Shown one piece after another: positions 17,269 to 25,510 of a stretch of DNA of 64,000 nt (position 1 is the first letter of the stretch; each line of letters starts with the position of its first letter). Below the pieces are notes generated by a model, which made no database searches, was not told the DNA's origin, and saw nothing but the letters and a program-made list of their open reading frames with translations. The translations under genes were made by a program, and so were the position numbers. The DNA comes from CAYTZH01 sp964442285 (GTDB lineage Bacteria > Myxococcota_A > UBA9160 > JAFDET01): the NCBI GenBank assembly GCA_964442285.1, contig CAYTZH010000020.1, forward strand, positions 1-64,000, written 5' to 3'.

Positions 17269-19619
17269 CGGGCCGGCCCGCGCACGAGCAGGAGCGTGGT
17301 CGGCGCGAGCACGAACGAGAGCAGCACACCCACCCCCATGGTGGTGCCCATGGCGCGCAGCGCCGCGTGCTGGGAGAGCGCCAGGGTTCCGAACACGAAC
17401 ACCGTCGTGAGACAAGAGAGCAGCAGCGACAGCAGGGTGGCCTCCAGATGCCGCGGGTCGTCGGCGCTGTCCACCATGAAGACGCCGTAGTCGACGCCCA
17501 TGCCCATCACCAGGATCAGGCTCGTGACGTGGAGCAGGTTGACGCCGACGTCGAGGAGGGCGAAGAGGCCGAGGAGCGAGCCCGCCACCAGCACGGAGGG
17601 CAGGAAGGCGGCCAGGGTGGGCCGCCAGCGCCGATAGCGGAGGGCCAGGACGAGCACCACCAGCACGCTCCCCACCGCGGTCTGGCGCAGCGTGGTCGCG
17701 CGGAACTCCTGGTAGATCTCGTTCACGAAGGTGCGCTGGTCGAAGACGTGCACCTGCTCCAGGTCGGCGAGCGCGCCCGAGAGCGCGTCCATCGAGCGGA
17801 CGCCCTGCAGGTAGGTCACGGCGGCCACCCGGTCGCCCAGATCCAGGAGCAGGGGCGCGAGCAGCCCGGCCAGGGGCGAGGCGCGGAGGGTGGCGGCATC
17901 CAGGGGCGGGCCGGGCGCCGCCGCGAGTGCCTCGCCGAAGGGATCGAGGGTGCCGGGGCGGAAGCCCTCGGCGACGAAGGCCGCCTCGGCGCGCCCCGCC
18001 AGGTCCGGCACCGCGGCCAGGGCGCGCCGGTTCCGCTCCTGGAGGTCGCGAGACCAGAGCAGGGCGTGGACGGAGCGGAAGTCGTCGACGTCGCCGGCCT
18101 CCCGGGCGCGCGTCAGCCGGGCCGCCACACGCTCGTTGCGGACCAGGGCCGCCTCGGCGTCGCGGCCGAGGGCGAACACCACCCGCCCCGACTCCTCGCG
18201 CTCCACCCGGGTCCGCACCCGCGCCTCCTCCGCGCGCAGCGCGGCGTCCATCGCCATCAGGTGGGAGAGGTCGTCGTCGAAGCGCAGCCCGGGCAGGCCC
18301 GCGAGCGCGACGGCCACGCAGCCTGCGGGAATCACCAGCAGCAGGCTCCGGCGCGCGCCGAGGGCGCGCACCCCGTCGCCCAGGCCCCTCGCGACCCGCC
18401 GCGGCAGGGACGCGACCTCCTCGGTCGCGCCCGCCAGGAAGCCGGGCAGCACGACCAGCGTGACCCCGAGCGACGCCGCCACGCCGACGATCGTGAAGAA
18501 GCCGATCTCCCGGAAGCCCGGAAACGAGGTGAGGCCCAGGCCGGCGAAGCTGGCCATGGTGGTGGTGGCGCCCAGGACCAGGGACGGGCGCAGTCGCGCC
18601 ACGACGGCCCGGGCCGCGCTTCCCGGCTCGAGGCGGTGGTGGTCGATCACGTGGATCGAGTAGTCGATGGCGACGCCAATGAGCGTCGCCCCGAAGGCCA
18701 GGGTGAGCCCGTCCAGGGATCCGAGCACCGCCCGGGTGACGGTGGCCGCCGTGAGCATCCCGGCCACGGGAGGCAGCAGCGCCAGCAGCAGGAAGTGGAG
18801 CGAGCGGAGCAGGATGAGGAAGAGCGCGGCGACACCGAGAAACGTCGTCGCGGCGATCAGGATCACGTCCTGGCGGATGCCCGTCTCGGCCGCCACCGCG
18901 AAGCGGTTCGCCCCGCTGCTCTCCAGGACCAGCCCGCCGCCGCGGCGTCCGGCGATCTCGGCGAAGGCCGCCTCGAGGTCGGCCAGCAGACGGGCCTGGG
19001 GCCCCGACGCGAAGGGCGACGCATGGGTCGCCAGGAAGAGCACGGCCCAGCGGCCGTCCTCGGTGAGGAACCGGCCGTCGCGCAGGGCCAGGGCGGGACG
19101 CTGGGCGGCGAGCCGACGCAGCACCCGCTCGAAGCCGCCGAGCGGGTCGGCGCGGGCCACGGGCCCGGTGAGCGAGCCCATGGGCAGCGCCAGCCCCCGC
19201 CGCACCTCGCGGGCGCGGGCGCGCAGGGCGGCGTCGGTCGTGAGTGCCGGGATCTCCCGTTCGGGATCGGGGGACAGCAGATCGTGACGGTGGGGGAAGT
19301 AGATGCGGTAGAAGTGCTCGAAGGAGTCCGGGTCGGTTCCCGCCCGCACCCAGGCCACCTCCGGGTGTCCCTCCAGCCGGCGGGCCAGATCCTCCGCGGC
19401 CGCGACCGCCGTCGCGGGATCCTCCGCGCCCAGTGTCAGGATCATGGTGCGCGTGAGCTCGCTGTCGGCCAGGCGGGAGGCCAGCGCGGCCAGCTCCGCG
19501 TCGCTCTCCGACGGCAGGAAGCTCGTGACGTCGGTGGAGAAGTCGAGGTGGGTGGCGCAGTAGGCGACCATCCCCAGGACGGCCGCCGCGAACAGGCGCC
19601 GGATCGCGCGGTCGCTCAT
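17265..19619 (-). CDS. MMPL/RND-family exporter
   Basis: A 784-residue membrane transporter. Two repeats each hold one leading membrane helix, a large periplasmic domain and a five-helix bundle (about residues 240-440 and 620-780). TLIGVAIDYSIHVIDHHR and LVMGMGVDYGVFMVDSADD are the paired RND proton-relay regions with conserved Asp. It is the usual exporter of aryl polyene clusters and would move lipid-linked pigment across the inner membrane. It is coupled upstream to the LolA-like gene by ATGA and downstream to the lipoprotein by TTGA. Confidence 0.9.
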   Translation of the reverse strand: MSDRAIRRLFAAAVLGMVAYCATHLDFSTDVTSFLPSESDAELAALASRLADSELTRTMILTLGAEDPATAVAAAEDLARRLEGHPEVAWVRAGTDPDSFEHFYRIYFPHRHDLLSPDPEREIPALTTDAALRARAREVRRGLALPMGSLTGPVARADPLGGFERVLRRLAAQRPALALRDGRFLTEDGRWAVLFLATHASPFASGPQARLLADLEAAFAEIAGRRGGGLVLESSGANRFAVAAETGIRQDVILIAATTFLGVAALFLILLRSLHFLLLALLPPVAGMLTAATVTRAVLGSLDGLTLAFGATLIGVAIDYSIHVIDHHRLEPGSAARAVVARLRPSLVLGATTTMASFAGLGLTSFPGFREIGFFTIVGVAASLGVTLVVLPGFLAGATEEVASLPRRVARGLGDGVRALGARRSLLLVIPAGCVAVALAGLPGLRFDDDLSHLMAMDAALRAEEARVRTRVEREESGRVVFALGRDAEAALVRNERVAARLTRAREAGDVDDFRSVHALLWSRDLQERNRRALAAVPDLAGRAEAAFVAEGFRPGTLDPFGEALAAAPGPPLDAATLRASPLAGLLAPLLLDLGDRVAAVTYLQGVRSMDALSGALADLEQVHVFDQRTFVNEIYQEFRATTLRQTAVGSVLVVLVLALRYRRWRPTLAAFLPSVLVAGSLLGLFALLDVGVNLLHVTSLILVMGMGVDYGVFMVDSADDPRHLEATLLSLLLSCLTTVFVFGTLALSQHAALRAMGTTMGVGVLLSFVLAPTTLLLVRGPAR

Positions 19620-20347
19620 GGCGAGCCGGACGCGTGGGCGCTGTCTCCGAACAGCCGCTCGAGCTCCTCCGGTGCGAAGCGGTGGTCCACCGCGACCTCC
19701 TCGAAGCGGGTCGTGGTGCGGTCGCCGTCGGTCTCGAGAAGCTCCATGCGCACCAGCAGCCGGCCTTCGCCGGCCAGGGTCACGCGCTCCACCACGTCCG
19801 CGAGCGGCCGCCGGCGCGGTCGCAGGGTGAGGGTCCAGGCGCCGGCGTCGCCCGCGAGCGTGGGCGTGTAGCGCGCGCGCAGCGCCTCGAGATCGCCGTT
19901 GAAGAGCACGATGAAGTTGGACACGAACTCGCGGGCGATGGGATTGCCCGAGAGGTCGAGGTCGTCGGCGCCGGCCGCGTCGCGGAAACGCAGGCGGTCG
20001 CCGTCGATGACCAGCCGCGAGGCGGTGGGCTCGGTGGTGATCCGGCACAGCCGGTCGGGCGGGACGAAGTAGAGCGTGCCGCGCAGCTCCAGGGGCGCCG
20101 AGAGCAGCGAGAGCTCCTTCACCTCGCGGAAGCGCGCCCGGACGCCCGGGGTCCCCGCCATGCCCGCCATGAGCGTCTCCAGCGTGAGCGCGGGCGGCGT
20201 CGGGGCGTCGGCTCCGGCTGCGGGCGGCGTCGGGGCGTCGGCCCCGGCTGCGGCCCGGGCCGGAGCCGGGGCAAGGGCGAGGCCCAAGACCCCGACGAAG
20301 GCGGTGACGAGGGCGGCGTCGGCGCGGCGACGGTGGCGGAACGGCAC
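19616..20347 (-). CDS. LolA-like periplasmic lipid carrier
   Basis: A 243-residue secreted protein. The signal peptide ends near APARAAAGA and is followed by a 10-residue tandem (GADAPTPPA twice) encoded by a 30-bp repeat. The domain (VRARFREVKELSLLSAPLELRGTLYF, RLRFRDAAGADDLDL) matches LolA-related proteins of aryl polyene clusters, which carry lipidated product to the outer membrane. GTG at 20347 is used; a TTG at 20353 in the same frame lies 8 bases from TAGAAT and could be a leaderless start. It heads the export operon. Confidence 0.85.
   Translation of the reverse strand: MPFRHRRRADAALVTAFVGVLGLALAPAPARAAAGADAPTPPAAGADAPTPPALTLETLMAGMAGTPGVRARFREVKELSLLSAPLELRGTLYFVPPDRLCRITTEPTASRLVIDGDRLRFRDAAGADDLDLSGNPIAREFVSNFIVLFNGDLEALRARYTPTLAGDAGAWTLTLRPRRRPLADVVERVTLAGEGRLLVRMELLETDGDRTTTRFEEVAVDHRFAPEELERLFGDSAHASGSP
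20191..20250. repeat. In-frame 30-bp tandem repeat in the LolA-like gene
   Basis: Two copies of a 30-bp unit (20191-20220 and 20221-20250) differ at one base. They encode a duplicated 10-residue Gly-Ala-Asp-Ala-Pro-Thr-Pro-Pro-type linker just after the signal peptide. Such a repeat is prone to length change without breaking the frame. Confidence 0.9.
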
Positions 20348-20361
20348 GTCCAAGGGCCCGG

Positions 20362-20367
20362 ATTCTA
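20362..20367 (-). promoter_or_regulatory. Possible -10 element of the LolA-MMPL operon
   Basis: The minus strand reads TAGAAT, 8 bases before a TTG and 14 before the GTG used as the start of the LolA-like gene. No good -35 is seen. It is back-to-back with the promoter at 20402-20431. Confidence 0.35.
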
Positions 20368-20401
20368 ACGCGGTTCCCGTCGGCGGGCCGGCGCGTGGCG
20401 A

Positions 20402-20431
20402 TTGCGTGGCGACTTGTGCGGGGGATATACT
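20402..20431 (+). promoter_or_regulatory. Promoter of the second biosynthetic operon
   Basis: TTGCGT (20402-20407) and TATACT (20426-20431) are 18 bases apart in an otherwise GC-rich interval. The predicted transcription start near 20438 rules out the upstream GTG at 20395 and favours GTG at 20500 for the acyltransferase. Confidence 0.55.
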
Positions 20432-20499
20432 GCGCTCTCGGGGTGAACGCCGTGCAAGCGCAGTCCGGCGGGAAAAGGGCCAGCGGGGCCAGCGGAGCC

Positions 20500-21300
20500 G
20501 TGCGTCCTTCGCTCGCGCGGCTCGCGCGGCTCGCTCGGGCATGGAGGGTGGTCCGGAGGAGCGTGGCCTTCTCGTACTACGGTCTCGGCGCGCTCTTCCT
20601 GGCCTTCGCGGTGCTGCCCGCACAGCGCGCCCTTGCCTCCCTGCGCGCCAGCGCCGAGCCCACCGACCTGGCCGCCCAGCGCACCATCCACCATTTCTCC
20701 CGCAGCTTCCTGTGGCTGGCGCAGGCCCTTCGGCTCGTCCGGGTGCGGGTCCGGGGCGCCGAGCGACTGCGCCGACCGGCGCTGGTCGTGGCGAACCATC
20801 CTTCGCTGCTCGACACCCCGGTCCTGACCGGGGTGATGCCCCAGGCGGACTTCATCGTCGCCCCGTCCTGGAGCGCGAGTCCCTTCTTCCGCCGCACCTC
20901 GGCGGCGGCGGGCTACCTGGATGCGGAGCCCGGGCCCGCGGCCGTGCGCGAGGCCGCGGCGCGGGTGAGGGCGGGGCGGAGCGTCGTCGTCTATCCCGAG
21001 GGGTCGCGCACGCCCCTCGAGGGGCTGGGCGAGTTCCGCCGCGGGGCGGCCCACATCGCACTCCGCGCGGGCTGCGATCTGGTCCCGGTTGTGATCCGAG
21101 TCTCACCGCGGACGCTGATGAAGGGGCAGCCTTGGACCGACGTGGGCGAGGGCGCCGCGCAGTGGGACGTCGAGGTGGGCGAGCCCATCCGGCCCACGGA
21201 CCACCTCGACGGGACCGAGAGCCGTCCCGTGGCCGCGCGGCGGGTGACCGCCGTGCTGCGGGAGTACTTCGAGAAGAGGATGCACCGTGGGAGCTGCTGA
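20500..21300 (+). CDS. PlsC-type 1-acyl-glycerol-3-phosphate acyltransferase-like protein
   Basis: A 266-residue membrane acyltransferase. It has one N-terminal membrane helix (YYGLGALFLAFAVLP), then the NHxxxxD motif (ANHPSLLD) and the YPEGSRTP motif of LPLAT enzymes. GTG at 20500 was chosen because the promoter at 20402-20431 excludes earlier starts (20395, 20443) and because relatives begin just before the membrane helix; the exact start is uncertain. In aryl polyene clusters such enzymes help attach the polyene acid to a lipid anchor. It overlaps the following ACP gene by 14 bases. Confidence 0.82.
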   Translation: MRPSLARLARLARAWRVVRRSVAFSYYGLGALFLAFAVLPAQRALASLRASAEPTDLAAQRTIHHFSRSFLWLAQALRLVRVRVRGAERLRRPALVVANHPSLLDTPVLTGVMPQADFIVAPSWSASPFFRRTSAAAGYLDAEPGPAAVREAAARVRAGRSVVVYPEGSRTPLEGLGEFRRGAAHIALRAGCDLVPVVIRVSPRTLMKGQPWTDVGEGAAQWDVEVGEPIRPTDHLDGTESRPVAARRVTAVLREYFEKRMHRGSC

Positions 21301-21565
21301 AGGCCTGGTGGGCGAGATCAAGGCCCTGATCGTGGAGGCGCTGGCCCTCGAGGACCTGGCACCGGAGGAGATCGAGACCGAGGCGCCGCTGTTCGTGGAG
21401 GGTCTCGGGCTCGACTCCATCGACGCCCTCGAGCTCGCCATGGCGCTGGAGGAGCGCTACGGCGTCACCATCGAGGACGACCCCGATCGCAACCAGGAGA
21501 TCTTCGCCTCGGTGAAGAGCCTGGCGGACTTCGTGGTGGCCCAGCAGGCGGGGAGCGGCGCCTGA
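21287..21565 (+). CDS. Acyl carrier protein (second of two)
   Basis: A 92-residue ACP with GTG start behind a GAGAAGAGG ribosome site inside the acyltransferase gene. The phosphopantetheine site is GLGLDSIDALEL with Ser44, and acidic helices follow (EERYGVTIEDDPDRNQEIF), the form normally found in aryl polyene and fatty-acid type II systems. It probably carries the growing polyene chain, loaded by the ligase encoded 12 bases downstream. Confidence 0.92.
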   Translation: MGAAEGLVGEIKALIVEALALEDLAPEEIETEAPLFVEGLGLDSIDALELAMALEERYGVTIEDDPDRNQEIFASVKSLADFVVAQQAGSGA

Positions 21566-21577
21566 GGTGAGCGGCTC

Positions 21578-23335
21578 TTGATCCGGCCCTCCCTGTGGCT
21601 CTGCGCACCGCCCGAAGGGCTCGTCGCCTTCGGGCGCGAGGGCGCGCGCAATGCTGGCGAGCTGGCGGCCGACGTGGGCTCCCTGGCCGCCTCCCTCGAG
21701 CCGGTGTCCGGCGGCCGGCTCGTCCTCCATTGCGACGACGCCTACGCCTTCGCGGTGGGACTGCTGGCTGCGGCCCAGGTGGGAGCGCGGGTCGTGCTGC
21801 CGCCCTCGCGCCAGCCGGGGGCCCTGCGGCGGCTGACCCCCGAGGTGGACGGCGCCCTGCTCGACGCGCCGGAGCCGCCCGACACGCTGCAGGGTCGGCC
21901 CTGCTGGCATCCGCTCGAGGTGCCCCGCGCCGGTTGGTGTCCCCGACCGCTCGACCGGGATACTCCCTGGGTGGAGCTCTTCACCTCCGGCACCACCGGC
22001 GCGGGCCGGTCGGTGACCAAGGAGGTCCGGCATCTCGACGACGAGGTCGCCGTCCTCGAGGAGCGGCTCGGACCCGCCTGGGCGCCGGATGCGCGGGTGC
22101 TGGCGACCGTGGCGCCCCAGCATCTCTACGGACTGCTCTTCCGGGTGCTCTGGCCTCTCGCGTCCGGCCGGCCCTTCCTGCGCAGCGCCGTGCTCCATCC
22201 CCGGGAGCTCGGCCCCTACCTGGCGCCGGGGCCGTTCGGCCTGGCCGCGACGCCCGTCTCGCTGCGCCACTGGGTCGACGGCGCCGCGGCGCCGCTCGCG
22301 GCCGGCGCCTGCTGCGCGGTGTTCTCCTCGGGCGGCCCGCTCTCGGCAGCGCTCGCCTCGCGCGTGGCCGACCATGCCGGGGCGCCGCCCTGGGAGGTCT
22401 ACGGCTCCACGGAGACCGGCGGCGTGGCGGTGCGCCAGCGCCGTCGGGGCGACGAGTCCTGGCGGCCGCTGCCCGGCGTGGAGGTCACGCCCGGCGCCGG
22501 GGGCGTGGTGGTCTCGTCTCCCTTTGTCAGCGAAGGCCAGCGGGCGGCCGACGGCCGGGGTCGCTTCGCCCTGCGCGACCGCGCCGTGTTCGCCGCCGAC
22601 GGCGGCTTCCAGCTGCTCGGGCGCGCCGACCGGGTGGTGAAGGTGGGGGAGAAGCGGCTCTCGCTGCCCGACATGGAGAGCCGGCTGCGGGGCCATGCCG
22701 CCGTGGCCGAGGTGGCGCTGGTGGGCCTGGAGCGCACGGGCGAGACGCGCGTCGGCGCGGCGATCGTCGTGACGCCCGAGGGTCGCGAGGTGGTGGCGGC
22801 CGGCGGCCGGCGTGCGCTCGCCAAGGTCCTGACGGAGCACCTGGCGGCCGACTTCGATCGGGTGCTCCTGCCCCGGGCCTGGCGCGTGGTCGAAGCCCTG
22901 CCCCGCGACGCCCAGGGCAAGACCTCCGTCGAGGCGCTGCGCGCGCTGCTCGGGGAGGAGGGGCGCCGGCCGCGTCGGCCGGAGCCCCTGGAGGTGCGTC
23001 GCCGCCCCGACGGCTTCGAGGCGCGCCTGCGCCTCCCGCCGGACCTGGCCTTCCTGGAAGGGCACTATCCCGAGGTCCCGCTGGTGGCGGGTGTCGTCCA
23101 GGTGCACCTGGTGATGCAGGCCCTGGAGGAGCATCTGGGTCGGGTGCCGCGGCTCGAGCGCCTCGAGGCGCTGAAGTTCCACGCCCTGCTCCGCCCCGGC
23201 CAGGAGGTGTCCCTCCAGCTGCGGCTCGCCGAGGACGACAGGCGCTTCGACTTCAGCCTGTGCGACGCCCGCGAGCCGTCGCGGCTCTTCTCGAGCGGCC
23301 GGGGCTGGCTCCGGGCCGCGGAGCCCGACGCGTGA
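21578..23335 (+). CDS. Acyl-ACP/CoA ligase fused to a FabA/FabZ-like dehydratase
   Basis: A 585-residue two-domain enzyme. Residues about 1-455 form an adenylating domain with LFTSGTTGAGRSVTKE, VYGSTETGGVAVRQ, LGRADRVVKVGEKRLSLP and DAQGKTS. Residues about 470-585 form a hot-dog domain with FLEGHYPEVPLVAGVVQ, whose His is the dehydratase residue. This fusion is characteristic of aryl polyene clusters, where it activates the starter and dehydrates beta-hydroxyacyl intermediates. TTG at 21578 was chosen behind a GAGGTGAG ribosome site. It overlaps the GT2 by GTGA. Confidence 0.9.
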   Translation: MIRPSLWLCAPPEGLVAFGREGARNAGELAADVGSLAASLEPVSGGRLVLHCDDAYAFAVGLLAAAQVGARVVLPPSRQPGALRRLTPEVDGALLDAPEPPDTLQGRPCWHPLEVPRAGWCPRPLDRDTPWVELFTSGTTGAGRSVTKEVRHLDDEVAVLEERLGPAWAPDARVLATVAPQHLYGLLFRVLWPLASGRPFLRSAVLHPRELGPYLAPGPFGLAATPVSLRHWVDGAAAPLAAGACCAVFSSGGPLSAALASRVADHAGAPPWEVYGSTETGGVAVRQRRRGDESWRPLPGVEVTPGAGGVVVSSPFVSEGQRAADGRGRFALRDRAVFAADGGFQLLGRADRVVKVGEKRLSLPDMESRLRGHAAVAEVALVGLERTGETRVGAAIVVTPEGREVVAAGGRRALAKVLTEHLAADFDRVLLPRAWRVVEALPRDAQGKTSVEALRALLGEEGRRPRRPEPLEVRRRPDGFEARLRLPPDLAFLEGHYPEVPLVAGVVQVHLVMQALEEHLGRVPRLERLEALKFHALLRPGQEVSLQLRLAEDDRRFDFSLCDAREPSRLFSSGRGWLRAAEPDA

Positions 23336-24075
23336 AGCCCTGCTTCCTGATCCCGAACCACGATCACGGGGACGTGATCGGGGCCGTGCTCGACGGGCTC
23401 GCCGCCCACGGGCTGCCCTGCCTGGTGGTGGACGACGGCAGCGGCCCCGAGGGCCGGGACGCCCTCGCCGGCGCCGTGGCGCCGCACCCCTTCGTGGAGC
23501 TGGTCCGCCTCCCGTACAACCAGGGCAAGGGCGCCGCCCTCAAGGTGGGCTACCGGACCGCCCTGGCGCGGGGCTTCACCCATGTGGTCCAGCTCGATGC
23601 CGACGGCCAGCACGACCCGGCGGATGCTCCGCGCTTCCTCGAGGCCATGCGGCGCTCGCCCGAGGCCTTCGTCGTGGGCGTGCCGATCTTCGACGACAGC
23701 GCTCCGGTCGCGCGCCTGCTCGCCCGCCAGCTCTCGGTCGGGCTGGTCTGGGTGGCGTCCCTCTCCCGAGCCGTGCCGGATCCGCTGATCGGCTACCGGG
23801 GGCTCCCGCTGGCGCCGACCGTCGCGGTGCTGAACGCCGCCGACACGGGCAACTGGATGGACTTCGATCCCGAGCTCGCCGTCCGGCTGGTGTGGGAGGG
23901 CCTCGAGGTGGTGCCCGTCCGCACCCGGGTCTGCTACCCGCAAGGGGGCCGCTCCCACTTCAGCCTGGCCCGGGACTACCCCCGCCTCGCCTGGCTCTAC
24001 ACCCGGCTGATCTCGACCATGCTCGTGCGCAGCCTGGGCCTGCAGCGGGCGCCGGCGGCCGACGAGCGGGCGTGA
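23332..24075 (+). CDS. Family 2 glycosyltransferase
   Basis: A 247-residue GT2 with nucleotide-binding VVDDGSGPEG and metal-binding LDADGQHDP motifs; NQGKGAALKVGYR and WMDFDPELAVRLVWEGL are typical of dolichol-phosphate-mannose-synthase-like members. Aryl polyene clusters carry such a protein, sometimes fused to the downstream acyltransferase; here they are separate genes coupled by GTGA at 24072. It likely glycosylates the lipid anchor or the pigment. Confidence 0.88.
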   Translation: MKPCFLIPNHDHGDVIGAVLDGLAAHGLPCLVVDDGSGPEGRDALAGAVAPHPFVELVRLPYNQGKGAALKVGYRTALARGFTHVVQLDADGQHDPADAPRFLEAMRRSPEAFVVGVPIFDDSAPVARLLARQLSVGLVWVASLSRAVPDPLIGYRGLPLAPTVAVLNAADTGNWMDFDPELAVRLVWEGLEVVPVRTRVCYPQGGRSHFSLARDYPRLAWLYTRLISTMLVRSLGLQRAPAADERA

Positions 24076-25046
24076 GCCCCGTCCCCGACGCGTCGCCGCC
24101 CCATTCGCCGTCGCCCGCCTGGTCGGGGGCGGAGCGCGGCTCGCTGCTCGCGCTGCGCCTGGTGGCCTGGCTGAACCGCGTCTTCGGTCGGCGGGTGCTG
24201 CGCCTGTTCGTGGCGCCCGTCAGCGCCTACTTCTTCCTCCGCGAGCGGGCTTCGCGCGCGGCCTCGGCACGCTACCTGGACGCCGTCTGGCAGCGGCCCC
24301 AGGGTCGCGCCCGCCTGGGCCGTCGACCCGGCTGGCTCGGACCCTACCGGCACTACCACGAGTTCGCGCTGCAGATCTACCACCGCGTCCTGCTCTGGAG
24401 CGGCGCGGGCGGTCACTTCCGGATGGACCACGCGGGCAGCGAGCACCTGTTCGCCCTGCGCGACCAGGGCCGCGGCGCGATCCTGCTGGGCTCCCACCTC
24501 GGCAGCTTCGACATGGCCCGGGACCTCGCCACCAGCTACGGACTGCGGCTCAACGTGGTCATGTTCCTGGCCCAGGCCCAGCGCATCAATCGCTTCTTCG
24601 AGCAGCTCGGCCCCGGTCACCCGGTGCGGCTCCTCCACCTCGACCCCCACTCGGTGAAGACCGCCTTCGCCATCAAGGCCTGCCTCGACCGGGGCGAGCT
24701 GGTGGCGATCCTCGCGGACCGGGTCCCCGCCGCCGGCCGGGAGCGTCCGGTCTGGCTGGACTTCCTGGGTCGGCGGGCGCCGTTCCCGCGCTCGCCCTTC
24801 GAGCTGATCGGGCTCCTCGGCTGTCCCGCCCTGGTCTCGCTGTGCGTGCGGGTGGGTCCGGATCGCTACCGCACCAGCGTCGAGTTCCTGACCGAGGGAC
24901 GACGCTGGCCGCGCAGCGAGCGGAGCAAGCGCGCCGAGGAGCTGGCGCGCGCCTACGTGGATCGCCTGGAGGCGGGCTGCCTGGAGCACCCGTACCAGTG
25001 GTTCAACTTCTACGACGTCTGGTCCGCGCCGGGCTCCCCGTCTTGA
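24072..25046 (+). CDS. LpxL/HtrB-like lysophospholipid acyltransferase
   Basis: A 324-residue membrane-associated acyltransferase starting at the GTG that overlaps the GT2 stop. The catalytic HxxxxD is in GSHLGSFDMARDL; AILADRVPAAGRERPVWLDFLGRRAPFPRSPFEL is the acyl and substrate-binding segment of HtrB-like enzymes, and the protein ends with the usual PYQWFNFYDVW. It probably transfers the polyene acid from ACP to the lipid anchor. It is coupled to the dehydratase gene by TTGA. Confidence 0.9.
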   Translation: MSPVPDASPPHSPSPAWSGAERGSLLALRLVAWLNRVFGRRVLRLFVAPVSAYFFLRERASRAASARYLDAVWQRPQGRARLGRRPGWLGPYRHYHEFALQIYHRVLLWSGAGGHFRMDHAGSEHLFALRDQGRGAILLGSHLGSFDMARDLATSYGLRLNVVMFLAQAQRINRFFEQLGPGHPVRLLHLDPHSVKTAFAIKACLDRGELVAILADRVPAAGRERPVWLDFLGRRAPFPRSPFELIGLLGCPALVSLCVRVGPDRYRTSVEFLTEGRRWPRSERSKRAEELARAYVDRLEAGCLEHPYQWFNFYDVWSAPGSPS

Positions 25047-25510
25047 GCGGTCCCTTTCCGCCCATCGCCGAGCTCGTGCCCCAGGGCGGGCCCATGCGCC
25101 TGCTCGCCCGGGTCCTCGACCACGACGCGACCTCCACCCGCTGCGGGCTGGATCCCGCCGACAGCGACCTCTTCCTCGACGCCGCCGGCCACGTCCCCGT
25201 CTGGGTGGGCCTCGAGTACATGGCCCAGTGCGCGGCCGCCCACGGTGGGCTCCGGGCCCGGGCTTCGGGCGAGCCGGTGCGACCCGGTCTCTTCCTCGGC
25301 TCGCGGCGTCTCGTGTTCCGTTGCGAGGGCTTCCTGCCCGGCAGTCGGCTCGAGGTGACGGCGCGCCACGCCGCCGGCCGGGGCGAGCGCCTGGCCTTCG
25401 ACTGCGCGGTGCTCGATCCCGACGGGGGTCTTCCCCTCGTCGAGGGGCGCCTGAATCTGCTCGTCCCATCCGATCCCGCTGCGATCGCTCGAGGCGTGGG
25501 TATCCTGTGA
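25043..25510 (+). CDS. ApeP-like 3-hydroxyacyl-ACP dehydratase (hot-dog fold)
   Basis: A 155-residue protein. The TTG start overlaps the upstream stop (TTGA). PIAELVPQGGPMRLLARVLDHD at the N-terminus and VWVGLEYMAQCAAAHGGLRARASG in the middle are the hallmarks of the second, stand-alone dehydratase of aryl polyene clusters, in which Gln-Gly-Gly replaces the usual FabZ His-rich start. It would act with the fused dehydratase at 21578 to form conjugated double bonds. It is coupled to the halogenase-like gene by GTGA. Confidence 0.85.
   Translation: MSGPFPPIAELVPQGGPMRLLARVLDHDATSTRCGLDPADSDLFLDAAGHVPVWVGLEYMAQCAAAHGGLRARASGEPVRPGLFLGSRRLVFRCEGFLPGSRLEVTARHAAGRGERLAFDCAVLDPDGGLPLVEGRLNLLVPSDPAAIARGVGIL

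Noticed and set aside
20395..20499. Earlier GTG starts (20395 and 20443) for the acyltransferase
   Set aside because: The promoter at 20402-20431 would place the transcript start after 20395 and only about 5 bases before 20443; relatives begin closer to the membrane helix.
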